Below are positions 6,818 to 13,619 of a DNA stretch of 22,646 nucleotides, piece after piece. Numbering within the stretch: position 1 is the stretch's first letter; each line of letters starts with the position of its first letter. This DNA is from JALRBM01 sp966186595 (GTDB taxonomy: Bacteria; Patescibacteriota; Saccharimonadia; Saccharimonadales; Saccharimonadaceae), in contig CBIFWO010000014.1 in assembly GCA_966186595.1 (NCBI GenBank), forward strand, positions 1 to 22,646, in the 5' to 3' direction. Below the pieces are notes generated by a model. It worked only from the letters and a program-made list of their open reading frames with translations. It had not been told where the DNA came from and ran no database searches. The position numbers and the translations under genes are program-made.

Positions 6818-7285
6818 CTAGGTAATCGAGATAAGCTGTAAGCGGTTGGTGGCGATACCAGTTGACCATTCAACGATGTCCTTGATCTGTTTCCCGATGA
6901 GATTTTTACCCAGTGGGCTGAGAATCGATATTCGCCCATCGCTGGGATCGGCTTCATGACTGTCGACAATCGTGTAGCGAACAATCCGGCCATTTGTGTC
7001 GATCAGATCGACGACAGAACCAATCGCCACCTTCAAGACATCGCGTTTTCTTGGGAGCATTTTCGCGTGTGAAAGTATCTGTTGCTTTTCGGCCAGCTCA
7101 CTTTCTAGTAGCTCGATTTGCGATAGTTTCTCCATGCGCGTCAGTCGTTCTTCGTGGTTATCTGTCCTGTCAATTTCGCGTAGTGCGCTGAACGTTTCTT
7201 GGCGTTCGCGCTCCAGACGTGTAATCTCCTTTCGGAGCTCTTTCAGGCCTTTTTTGCTGAGATAAACGATTTTGTCGGTGTCCAT
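6818..7285 (-). CDS. Divergent GreA/GreB-type transcription factor
   Basis: A 155-residue cytosolic protein with the two Gre domains. Residues 8-75 form a long charged coiled coil (KKGLKELRKEITRLERERQE onward), and 82-155 form the FKBP-like C-terminal domain with VAIGSVVDLID, ISILSPLGKNLIGKQIKDIV. GreA stimulates cleavage of back-tracked RNA by RNA polymerase. The hairpin tip here reads DRTDNHEERL instead of the canonical GDLSENAEY, so acidic residues remain but the motif is not standard; it may be a paralogue with altered activity. ATG 7285 has a strong GGAGG (7295-7291). The leader is about 75 nt and carries an upstream element shared with the 55-codon gene. Confidence 0.85.
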   Translation of the reverse strand: MDTDKIVYLSKKGLKELRKEITRLERERQETFSALREIDRTDNHEERLTRMEKLSQIELLESELAEKQQILSHAKMLPRKRDVLKVAIGSVVDLIDTNGRIVRYTIVDSHEADPSDGRISILSPLGKNLIGKQIKDIVEWSTGIATNRLQLISIT

Positions 7286-7366
7286 AGATACCTCCTTTTT
7301 GCTGTTTCTACGGGGCTCAGGCGAGGTGATGGAGGGTGGTGGTACCCTGCGCCTGACCCTGCTTAC

Positions 7367-7402
7367 AGTATGGCCCGAAAAGCTGAGATGAATCTGAAAT
7401 TA
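7367..7402 (-). promoter_or_regulatory. Promoter of the greA-like gene with shared 14-bp element
   Basis: On the minus strand TAATTTCAGATTCA (7402-7389), then TCTCAGC, precedes a CATACT -10 candidate (7372-7367). The same 14 bp occurs at 15048-15061 at an almost identical distance from CCAT. TCAG-type half-sites resemble direct-repeat operators of OmpR-family regulators. The rest of 7286-7428 holds the leader and no gene. Confidence 0.45.
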
Positions 7403-7428
7403 GCCCCTTGTTGTGATAACAACGGCGC

Positions 7429-8445
7429 CTAGTCCGGAATGATCTCTTCCTTGCCCTGTTTTTTGGAGATTTTAGGCAGTAATACACGGAAGATTGTTTC
7501 CTGTTTTGGGGCGCTCGTCACGGTAAGTTCGCCGCTGTGGAGCTCCACGATTTTTTTGGCAAGTGACAATCCCAGGCCGTATCCCTTTTTCTTGTTGCCA
7601 GTTCGTGAGGGGTCGGCTTGGTAGAAACGATCGAAAATATGAGGCAGCACGTCTGGAGCGATCCCCTCTCCTTCATTCCGTACCTCAAATCCAGCCATGT
7701 TTTTTTGTTGGATCATGCGGACATGGATGGTGGAATTTTTAGGACTGTACTTGAGGGCATTATCGATCAATATCGTGAAGAGCTCTTCAACGTTCAGTTC
7801 GTTTGCAAAGACACTGGCGGATTTTTGGGGAAGGCTTAGGTTAATTCGTGAACTGGCATTAAACCTTGCAATAACGGCCCCCGCCACCTTCGGGAGTGAA
7901 ACGTTTTCCCGCGAGATGTTGTCGTGATCGAGCTGGGAGAGTTGGAGAAGAGTTTGTGAAAGCTTTGTGAGCTTATTTACCTCCTCTAAGTTGCTACTCA
8001 GCAGCTCTCGCATTTCACTCTTAGAAAGTTTAGGATCGCGAAGGGCGACTTCTAATTCAACTCTCATGCTGGCAAGCGGCGTGCGAAGCTCATGACTGGC
8101 ATCACTGGTAAAGCGCGACTGCGCCTCGTGGGCTTCCTCGATTGGGCGCAGTGTATGCTTTGCGAGGTAATAACTTCCGATCCCACCTGCGAGCCAGATG
8201 ACGATATTGGTAATAACGAGCGCTCCTACTAGATCGGCCTCGGCGCGACGGATCTGAAATTCGCGTAGGTAATCGAGGGTCTGATTGACATACGAATACT
8301 TGGAAGCGTCCTGTAGGTAGTTATCGAGCTGGGTCTCGATCGTTGTTGAGGCCAGGATGTAGATCAGAATGCTAAACAGCAGGCTGATGGTAATGATGAT
8401 TGCGGCATACCAGGTTGTGAGTTTAAAAGTGGCCGATTGGAACAT
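7429..8445 (-). CDS. Membrane sensor histidine kinase
   Basis: A 338-residue class I kinase. Membrane helices span about 11-33 and 72-94 with only some 38 residues outside, so it is likely to sense envelope state or a membrane partner. The H-box is SDASHELRTPL with phospho-acceptor H118. Next come the N-box LIDNALKYSPKNS, G1 (FEVRNEGEGI), F-box (IFDRFYQADPS) and G2 (GYGLGLSLAKKI). A HAMP domain is short or absent between TM2 and the H-box. It starts 2 nt after the response regulator stop, so the two are co-transcribed and translationally coupled. The C-terminus is a basic/acidic tail (SKKQGKEEIIPD). The signal sensed is not evident. Confidence 0.95.
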   Translation of the reverse strand: MFQSATFKLTTWYAAIIITISLLFSILIYILASTTIETQLDNYLQDASKYSYVNQTLDYLREFQIRRAEADLVGALVITNIVIWLAGGIGSYYLAKHTLRPIEEAHEAQSRFTSDASHELRTPLASMRVELEVALRDPKLSKSEMRELLSSNLEEVNKLTKLSQTLLQLSQLDHDNISRENVSLPKVAGAVIARFNASSRINLSLPQKSASVFANELNVEELFTILIDNALKYSPKNSTIHVRMIQQKNMAGFEVRNEGEGIAPDVLPHIFDRFYQADPSRTGNKKKGYGLGLSLAKKIVELHSGELTVTSAPKQETIFRVLLPKISKKQGKEEIIPD

Positions 8446-8447
8446 GT

Positions 8448-9122
8448 TTAGTCTGCCTGTAGTTTGTAGCCAAAGCCCCGTACGGTTTGAATAAGTTGTT
8501 TGCCAAAAGGCTGATCGATCTTTGCTCTCAGATATCGGATGTATACTTCAACGGTATTGGGTAGGATGTCAGCGTCATAATCCCAAACATGGGAAATGAT
8601 AATCTCCTTCGAGATGGGACGTCCTTGATTGCGCATAAGATATTCGAGCAGCGCGAATTCTTTGCTGGTAAGTTGCACAACCTTATCTTCCCGTTTCACC
8701 TCATAGGTAATGGTATCGAGTGACAGATCACCGGCGGTGAGGATGGTCGATTCTGTCTTGGTTGGGCGGCGAAGAAGCGCGCGGACTCTGGCGAGAAGCT
8801 CTTCAAGGGCAAATGGCTTGACGAGGTAATCATCTGCGCCGCTATCTAGTCCCTTTGTCTTGTCCTGAACGGAACCGAGAGCCGTTAATAATAGTACGGG
8901 GGCGTGAACCTTTGCCTCGCGCATTGCTTTTACGATGGCTACGCCGTCGTATGCTCCAGGTAACAGCCGGTCGATAATCGCTAGGTCGTATGGTTCGGTG
9001 GTGGCCATGGCGTAGCCCTCATCGCCGTCGTAGGCGACGTCAACCGCATAATTTTCTTGTTCTAGCGCTTTTTTGAGAGCTCGGGCGATCTTGTGCTCAT
9101 CCTCAATTACTAAAATCCTCAT
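8448..9122 (-). CDS. OmpR-family response regulator
   Basis: A 224-residue two-domain regulator. The receiver (1-120) has acidic residues E7/D8, phospho-acceptor D51 (AIIDRLLPG), T80 and K102 (VKPF). The winged-helix DNA-binding domain (about 128-222) has LTSKEFALLEYLMRNQGRPISKE and the closing VRGFGYKL. It is the cognate partner of the kinase encoded right after it. The ATG at 9122 has no Shine-Dalgarno sequence; TATAGT (9135-9130) ends 7 nt before it, so the mRNA is probably leaderless. A TTCAG half-site lies just upstream of that box, compatible with autoregulation, but a single half-site is weak evidence. Confidence 0.96.
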   Translation of the reverse strand: MRILVIEDEHKIARALKKALEQENYAVDVAYDGDEGYAMATTEPYDLAIIDRLLPGAYDGVAIVKAMREAKVHAPVLLLTALGSVQDKTKGLDSGADDYLVKPFALEELLARVRALLRRPTKTESTILTAGDLSLDTITYEVKREDKVVQLTSKEFALLEYLMRNQGRPISKEIIISHVWDYDADILPNTVEVYIRYLRAKIDQPFGKQLIQTVRGFGYKLQAD

Positions 9123-9129
9123 TTGTTTA

Positions 9130-9135
9130 ACTATA
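9130..9135 (-). promoter_or_regulatory. -10 box of the response regulator operon (leaderless)
   Basis: TATAGT on the minus strand ends 7 nt before ATG 9122. TTCAG sits 10 nt further upstream (minus strand about 9150-9146), a possible half-site for the regulator itself. Confidence 0.55.
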
Positions 9136-9157
9136 CCCCCACTTTCTGAAGTCGACC

Positions 9158-9481
9158 TTAAGCGATTGCTGTCGGTGCGTATTTTTCGCCCCAGGCCTGC
9201 ATGTCGTGAAGGATTGGAAGAAGGTCATAGCCTTTTTCGGTAAGGCGATATTCACAACGTGCCCCGTCAGTTTGTATAGTTTTGGCGATGACGCCGGCGT
9301 TTTCAAGAAAAGTTAGTCTCGCCGATAAAGTTCGGGGGTTAATTCCCCCAACAAGCTCCTGCAATTGGCAGAATCGGACAACCTCTTCGTTGGCGAAAAA
9401 TCGCAGAAGCTGAGGTGTCCACTTGTCACCCAGAATCTCGGTCGCTGCCTTAACGCAGCCTATATCCACCGTAGTTTTCAT
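9158..9481 (-). CDS. HxlR-family transcriptional regulator
   Basis: A 107-residue winged-helix regulator. The family pattern is clear: GCVKAATEILGDKWTPQLLRFF with the conserved N-terminal Cys (C9), then the recognition region INPRTLSARLTFLENAGVI, and the wing (CEYRLTEKGYDLLPILHDMQAWGE). Many HxlR proteins sense electrophiles or oxidants through that cysteine. Start ATG 9481 is preferred over 9502 because the promoter TTGTAC-17 nt-TATAGT puts +1 at this ATG, whereas the earlier ATG would lie inside the promoter. It sits between an ABC exporter and a two-component system, so it may control either or only itself. Confidence 0.93.
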   Translation of the reverse strand: MKTTVDIGCVKAATEILGDKWTPQLLRFFANEEVVRFCQLQELVGGINPRTLSARLTFLENAGVIAKTIQTDGARCEYRLTEKGYDLLPILHDMQAWGEKYAPTAIA

Positions 9482-9487
9482 ACTATT

Positions 9488-9516
9488 ACTATACATTGTC
9501 AAGCATAAATGTACAA
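9488..9516 (-). promoter_or_regulatory. Promoter and dyad of the HxlR gene
   Basis: On the minus strand TTGTAC (9516-9511), 17 nt and TATAGT (9493-9488) form the best-matching promoter of the window. An imperfect inverted repeat, TTGTACATT and AATGTATAG (9516-9508 and 9497-9489), spans both boxes; it matches in 7 of 9 positions and is a natural autorepression operator. Confidence 0.6.
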
Positions 9517-9527
9517 ATTGATCTCTG

Positions 9528-10757
9528 TCACACTTGGAATTTCTTTTTACGTCTCAGGATAGAGCTGAGAGAGATACGGCTAGAGTATTCAAGCGTTCCG
9601 TAGCGGAAAATTCTGATAGCTATCGCCATAATGATGAGGCTTGCAGCGAAAACCACGGTTGCTCCGAGCGCTCCCTCAAGCACAGGTAGGTTGCCGAATG
9701 TATTGCGAAGCATCAGCGTAACGGGCGCTGTCAGTGGAAAATAACTAAATATTTGTACGACGAGTGCACCCGGATCGCTCATGATGAGCGAGGTTATCCA
9801 GAATGGTGCCACTAAGAAGAGGATAACAAACCCAAAGAAACTGTTTGCCTCCTTGGCAGTGGGGACGGCGGCACCGATGGCAACGCTAAAACCGGTAAAC
9901 AAGAGGAGGCTGCCAATGAGGAGAAATGCTCCGATAATGACTGGCCAGAATTCAAACTGAATGCCGCTAATAAAGCTTGAAAGATCGGGGATATTGAGTG
10001 CGTCTCTTGCGAGGAAGTAAGCGAGAAGGATTGGAATGACAAGTGTCGTGATTTGGATGACGCCCAGGATGAGAAGGGCAAAAATCTTGCCAATAATAAG
10101 TGACCTGGATTTAATACTCGTCAGGATCATCTCGGTGACGCGGTTTTCCTTCTCCTCCGTCGTGCTGGTGAGCATTTGATTAGAGAGGAAGACGATAACG
10201 ATATAGAAGACAACGAGGAAGAAACCAGGGACGATCATTCGGCCAACAAGATTGATTTCTTTCCCATTCTCATAGTTCGATTGAGTGGTTTTGACGCCAT
10301 TTTTGACGATTGCCAGCGTCCCGGGTTCGATAGAACTGGTTGCGGCAGCAACGGCGAGGCTTTCAGCTAGTCCGGTGAATTTATTATTTTCAAACACTCC
10401 CTCGTTTTTGTTGTACACCTGAATTGGCTGCTTTGCGATGTCTGCTGGATAGTGGAAAAAGGCGTCGATCTTGCTGGATTTGACTTGATTAATTGCATCT
10501 TGCGAGCTTGTCGCAACGGATCCGCCGGCTGCTTTAATGAGATCTGGAGTGATCTTTCCCGAGTCGTCGATGGCAACAAATGAGAATTTCTCTTGCTGGT
10601 TTTTCTCGAGAGTACTCTCGGTGGTGGTATTGCTAAAGTAAATAATCGCAAAGAGAAGCCCACCGAAAATGGGCAATGATAGAATGCTGATCCAAAACGT
10701 CGGCTTTTTCAGCGTGCGGATTACTTCAAAACGAAGAACGGTTCCAAGATTATGCAT
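9528..10757 (-). CDS. ABC-2-type permease of a NatAB-like exporter
   Basis: A 409-residue membrane protein. TM1 lies at about 17-40 (FWISILSLPIFGGLLFAIIYF), followed by a long extracytoplasmic domain (about 42-180) containing FVAIDDSGKITPDLIKAAGG, then five to six helices from VGRMIVPGFFLVVFYIVIVF to the C-terminus, ending in a basic tail. The conserved cytoplasmic EEKENRVTEMILTS segment marks the ABC-2/NatB-type family. It pairs with the preceding ATPase; the ATG at 10757 overlaps the ATPase stop by 8 nt and has AAGGAGG 7 nt upstream, so an upstream in-frame start is unnecessary. Exported substrate (Na+, peptide or drug) is not evident. Confidence 0.92.
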   Translation of the reverse strand: MHNLGTVLRFEVIRTLKKPTFWISILSLPIFGGLLFAIIYFSNTTTESTLEKNQQEKFSFVAIDDSGKITPDLIKAAGGSVATSSQDAINQVKSSKIDAFFHYPADIAKQPIQVYNKNEGVFENNKFTGLAESLAVAAATSSIEPGTLAIVKNGVKTTQSNYENGKEINLVGRMIVPGFFLVVFYIVIVFLSNQMLTSTTEEKENRVTEMILTSIKSRSLIIGKIFALLILGVIQITTLVIPILLAYFLARDALNIPDLSSFISGIQFEFWPVIIGAFLLIGSLLLFTGFSVAIGAAVPTAKEANSFFGFVILFLVAPFWITSLIMSDPGALVVQIFSYFPLTAPVTLMLRNTFGNLPVLEGALGATVVFAASLIIMAIAIRIFRYGTLEYSSRISLSSILRRKKKFQV

Positions 10758-11673
10758 TATCGCCCTCCTTGCCATAAATAGTCACGAAAATTTCATCAAG
10801 AGATGGTTTTTCGACGCTGAATTTTGTAATTGTAAAGTCGGAGGTACTGGCAAGTTCGCGAAGGATGCGATCTGAGCTGACTGTGCTTTTTGGGACAAGT
10901 TCTGCATGTAACCCTTCCTGCGATCTGATATTGTAGAGTTTTGGCCTCGTCGGCAGTTGCCCGCTAAACTCAAGGATGATACGCTGCCCACCAAAATTAT
11001 CTTTAATCTCGTCGATGGTGCCGTATGCCTCGGCTCGCCCATTCTTTAACAGAATAGCGCGTTGACAAAGCCGCTCGACCTCCTCCATTTGATGTGTCAC
11101 CATCATAACACTTGCGCCACGCTTGTTTTGCTCGGCAATGATATCCATCAAGAGGCGTCGATTGACTGGGTCGAAGCCCTTTGTCGGTTCATCGAGAATA
11201 AGGAGCTCGGGATCGTTCATGATCGTCACGCCAAGCTGAACTTTCTGTTGCTGCCCGCCAGATAATTTGTCGATTTTCATCTTAGCCTTATCAGCAAGCC
11301 CAACGCGTTCAAGGTATTCCATCGACCATTTGCGTGCACTCTTTCGGTCAACTCCCTTTAGTTGAGCAAAATAGACCATGACATCAATGACCTTCTCCTT
11401 TTTGTATAGGCCGCGCTCCTCTGGTAGATAACCGAGAGTCTGAGCACCAGTGGCTGGTTCGAAAGGCTTACCATCAATAAGAAGTGTGCCTCCAGTTGGT
11501 TCATAGAGCCCTAGAAGTGCTCGAATGGTTGTTGTCTTGCCTGAACCGTTACTCCCGAGGAATCCAAAAATTTCACCACGCCTGACATCAAACGACAGAT
11601 TTTGGATGACGGTCTTTTTGCCAAAATCCATTCGAAAATGCTCTATTTGAATGAGCGGTGTCTTGCTATTCAT
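10750..11673 (-). CDS. ABC transporter ATPase, NatA-like
   Basis: A 307-residue ATPase. Walker A is GSNGSGKTT (40-48), the signature is LSGGQ (137-141), Walker B LLILDEP (157-163) and the switch histidine H194 in VTHQMEE. PEERGLY (85-91) after the Walker A region and the C-terminal extension (about 220-300) are typical of NatA-like exporters with a DUF4162-type tail. It powers the permease encoded by the overlapping next gene. ATG 11673 has TAAGAT ending 7 nt upstream and no Shine-Dalgarno sequence, so it is probably leaderless. Confidence 0.95.
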   Translation of the reverse strand: MNSKTPLIQIEHFRMDFGKKTVIQNLSFDVRRGEIFGFLGSNGSGKTTTIRALLGLYEPTGGTLLIDGKPFEPATGAQTLGYLPEERGLYKKEKVIDVMVYFAQLKGVDRKSARKWSMEYLERVGLADKAKMKIDKLSGGQQQKVQLGVTIMNDPELLILDEPTKGFDPVNRRLLMDIIAEQNKRGASVMMVTHQMEEVERLCQRAILLKNGRAEAYGTIDEIKDNFGGQRIILEFSGQLPTRPKLYNIRSQEGLHAELVPKSTVSSDRILRELASTSDFTITKFSVEKPSLDEIFVTIYGKEGDNA

Positions 11674-11680
11674 TGATTCT

Positions 11681-11686
11681 ATCTTA
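11681..11686 (-). promoter_or_regulatory. -10 box of the ABC exporter operon (leaderless)
   Basis: TAAGAT on the minus strand lies in the 18-nt gap after yajQ and ends 7 nt before the ATG. The gap also allows readthrough from yajQ. Confidence 0.45.
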
Positions 11687-11691
11687 CCACG

Positions 11692-12186
11692 CTAGCGGTA
11701 ATTGATGAATTGGAGCGGAAAGTCAAAGTCTGCCTCGCGAAGGAGATTGATAGCCTGTTGTAGTTCGTCCTTGCTGGCGCTGGTGACACGCACGCTATCG
11801 CCCTGGATCTGCGGTTTAGCTTTTGGCGTATTTTCGCGGATAAGACTCGTGAGCTTCTTGGCGTTGTCCTGTGAGAGGCCTTGCTTGAAAGGAATCTCCC
11901 AAGTAGTTTTGAGATTGCTCTCCACAGGATTCTTCGATAGGTCAAGCACTCTAGAACTTTGTTCCCGGGCAGTGAGTTTTTTACGAATAATATCGAGAAC
12001 CTGATCGCATTGCCACTGGCCGGCGCCGATTATCTTGAACCCTTTCTTATCTTCGAGCCATTCGATGGCTGCTGGTGTTCCCTTAAAATCATAGCGGTTA
12101 CTTATTTCACGCTCAACCGCAGCGAACACATTGTTCATCTCGGCTTTGTCATAATCTGATACGATGTCAAAAGAAAAACTAGGCAT
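11692..12186 (-). CDS. yajQ: YajQ-family nucleotide-binding protein
   Basis: A 164-residue full-length YajQ/DUF520 protein; the family is usually about 163 residues. Recognisable are MPSFSFDIVS at the start, EISNRYDFKG, the central KKLTAREQSS, and GDSVRVTSASKDELQ with the closing FPLQFINYR. Family members have two ferredoxin-like folds; one in Xanthomonas binds cyclic di-GMP, others bind nucleotides or tRNA, and the ligand here is unknown. ATG 12186 has a perfect TATAAT ending 6 nt upstream. It is divergent from the PAP2 gene with only 20 nt between the start codons. Confidence 0.96.
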   Translation of the reverse strand: MPSFSFDIVSDYDKAEMNNVFAAVEREISNRYDFKGTPAAIEWLEDKKGFKIIGAGQWQCDQVLDIIRKKLTAREQSSRVLDLSKNPVESNLKTTWEIPFKQGLSQDNAKKLTSLIRENTPKAKPQIQGDSVRVTSASKDELQQAINLLREADFDFPLQFINYR

Positions 12187-12192
12187 GATTCC

Positions 12193-12200
12193 ATTATACT
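12193..12200. promoter_or_regulatory. Overlapping divergent -10 boxes of yajQ and the PAP2 gene
   Basis: TATAAT on the minus strand (12198-12193) serves yajQ and TATACT on the plus strand (12195-12200) serves the PAP2 gene. They share 4 bp. Each ends exactly 6 nt before its ATG. Neither has a good -35, which would fall inside the other gene. Confidence 0.65.
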
Positions 12201-12206
12201 AAATAC

Positions 12207-12749
12207 ATGCATTCACTACTTCATCAGTTTGATATTTGGCTTAGCCATGCAATTCGGCATCTGCCTTCTTGGGTAGAGCCCATAATGACTGCCGCATCGT
12301 TCGTTGGCAAGCCAATATTTACCACCGCTCTTTGTATCCTTATCGGAGGCTGGGGTCTGGTAGTAAATAATCTGAAGGTTTTTTATGCGGGGTGCGTCGC
12401 CATTGCGACGATCGGTCTGGGAGTTCTATTAAAACTGCTTCTCGCGAGGGAGCGACCATTCACGGACTACGTCCTCAGCATGAGATTGGACACGCCGAGT
12501 TTCCCTAGCGGACACGCCGTCGGAAGTACGATCGCCTATGGCCTGGCAGCCTACCTTCTCTATCAGATTATTCCTGCGCCATGGAGTTATGTCATTGTTG
12601 CATTTCTGGCATTATTAATTATTGTTATTGGGATTTCTCGGGTATATTTAGGAGCTCATTTTCCCAGTGATGTAGTGGCAGGGTGGGCGCTTGGAGCTGT
12701 GGGACTGGCTGTAATCATTTTCCTGATCAAGCCAAGGATAATTGTGTGA
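12207..12749 (+). CDS. PAP2-family membrane phosphatase
   Basis: A 180-residue membrane enzyme with the complete phosphatidic-acid-phosphatase signature: KLLLARERP (K76, R83, P84), PSGH (100-103) and SRVYLGAHFPSD (S144, R145, H151, D155). About five to six hydrophobic segments place these residues at one membrane face. Likely substrates are phosphatidate, PG-phosphate or undecaprenyl pyrophosphate; the sequence does not decide. Start ATG 12207 is set by TATACT 6 nt upstream. It overlaps the next gene by 4 nt (GTGA), so the two are coupled; the pair could cycle lipid phosphate groups. Confidence 0.95.
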   Translation: MHSLLHQFDIWLSHAIRHLPSWVEPIMTAASFVGKPIFTTALCILIGGWGLVVNNLKVFYAGCVAIATIGLGVLLKLLLARERPFTDYVLSMRLDTPSFPSGHAVGSTIAYGLAAYLLYQIIPAPWSYVIVAFLALLIIVIGISRVYLGAHFPSDVVAGWALGAVGLAVIIFLIKPRIIV

Positions 12750-13582
12750 TCCTTGTTTATAATGCCAAATCCGGAGGGTCGTTTGGCTTGGACGCTCTGC
12801 GCGCGAAGTTTAAGCAGCAAGGTATTCCTCTTGAAAAGGCAATATCAATAGAAAATCTTGATAGGATCGATCGCTATTTGAATAAAAAGACGACAGTTGT
12901 CGTCGTGGGCGGCGATGGAACGATGAGTGCCGTAGCAAGGAAACTTGTAGGCACATCATCCGTGCTGGCGCCTTTGCCGGGCGGTACGCTCAATCACTTT
13001 ACAAAAGACCTGGGTATTGAGCAGGAATTCGATAATGCACTGTCAGCACTTGCTGATGGAAAGGCCCATTTGGTTGATGTAGGCATAGTGAATAATCGTG
13101 TATTTATTAATAATTCCAGCCTTGGCATGTACCCAACTTCTCTACGAGTGCGAAGACGGTACGAGCGATATATTGGTAAATGGCCAGCCGCAATTTTGGC
13201 TGCTCTTCGTGGAATTGTGAGATTTCGTTCGTATACTGTTGCGATTGGAAACGAAGTATTCAAAACGCCGTTCGTTTTTATTGGGAATAATACGTACCAG
13301 TTGGATATGCCGGGAGTTCCGGTGCGCACTCAACTTGATCGGGGTAACCTATGTATTTTTATGGCCAAGACTGATTCTCGCTGGAGGCTTGTTAAGATCG
13401 CGCTTCTGGCCTTGATTGGCAAGATAAAAAATGCTGACGAGTTTGAGGTTCGTACTGGGACGGAGGTGACTATTCGTCCTCGTCACCCCCGTCCTCACGT
13501 GTCCTGCGATGGTGAAGTAATTCGCATGGAGGCACCTTTGCGATATAAAATCCAATCCAAGGCGCTTCGAGTGCTCTACTGA
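12746..13582 (+). CDS. Diacylglycerol kinase-family lipid kinase
   Basis: A 278-residue cytosolic lipid kinase of the DAGK/YegS type. The N-terminal catalytic domain shows ILVYNAKSGG, VVVVGGDGTMSAVA with the nucleotide-binding GGDGT, and LAPLPGGTLNHFTKDLGI. The C-terminal beta-sandwich carries VDVGIVNNRVFINNSSLGMYP and the closing VSCDGEVIRMEAPLRYKI. GTG 12746 is chosen because it overlaps the upstream stop by 4 nt and has AAGGA 5 nt before it; upstream residues of the same frame would merely be PAP2 codons read out of phase. Paired with a PAP2 phosphatase, it suggests interconversion of phosphatidate and diacylglycerol or a polyprenol equivalent. Confidence 0.93.
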   Translation: MILVYNAKSGGSFGLDALRAKFKQQGIPLEKAISIENLDRIDRYLNKKTTVVVVGGDGTMSAVARKLVGTSSVLAPLPGGTLNHFTKDLGIEQEFDNALSALADGKAHLVDVGIVNNRVFINNSSLGMYPTSLRVRRRYERYIGKWPAAILAALRGIVRFRSYTVAIGNEVFKTPFVFIGNNTYQLDMPGVPVRTQLDRGNLCIFMAKTDSRWRLVKIALLALIGKIKNADEFEVRTGTEVTIRPRHPRPHVSCDGEVIRMEAPLRYKIQSKALRVLY

Positions 13583-13605
13583 GCTCGTATTCTTTGCAAG
13601 GTTGG

Positions 13606-13611
13606 TATAGT
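13606..13611 (+). promoter_or_regulatory. -10 box of the AI-2E-type permease gene
   Basis: TATAGT ends 8 nt before ATG 13620, again nearly leaderless, in the 37-nt gap behind the lipid kinase. Confidence 0.45.
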
Positions 13612-13619
13612 ATATAGCT

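Noticed and set aside
7411..7424. Small GTTGT/ACAAC hairpin after the histidine kinase gene
   Set aside because: Only 5 bp with no T-tract; too weak to call a terminator.
12747..12749. Recoded TGA (as in some CPR lineages)
   Set aside because: TGA ends the PAP2 and 55-codon genes at sensible places and genes use TGG for Trp and normal Gly codons, so TGA is a stop here.
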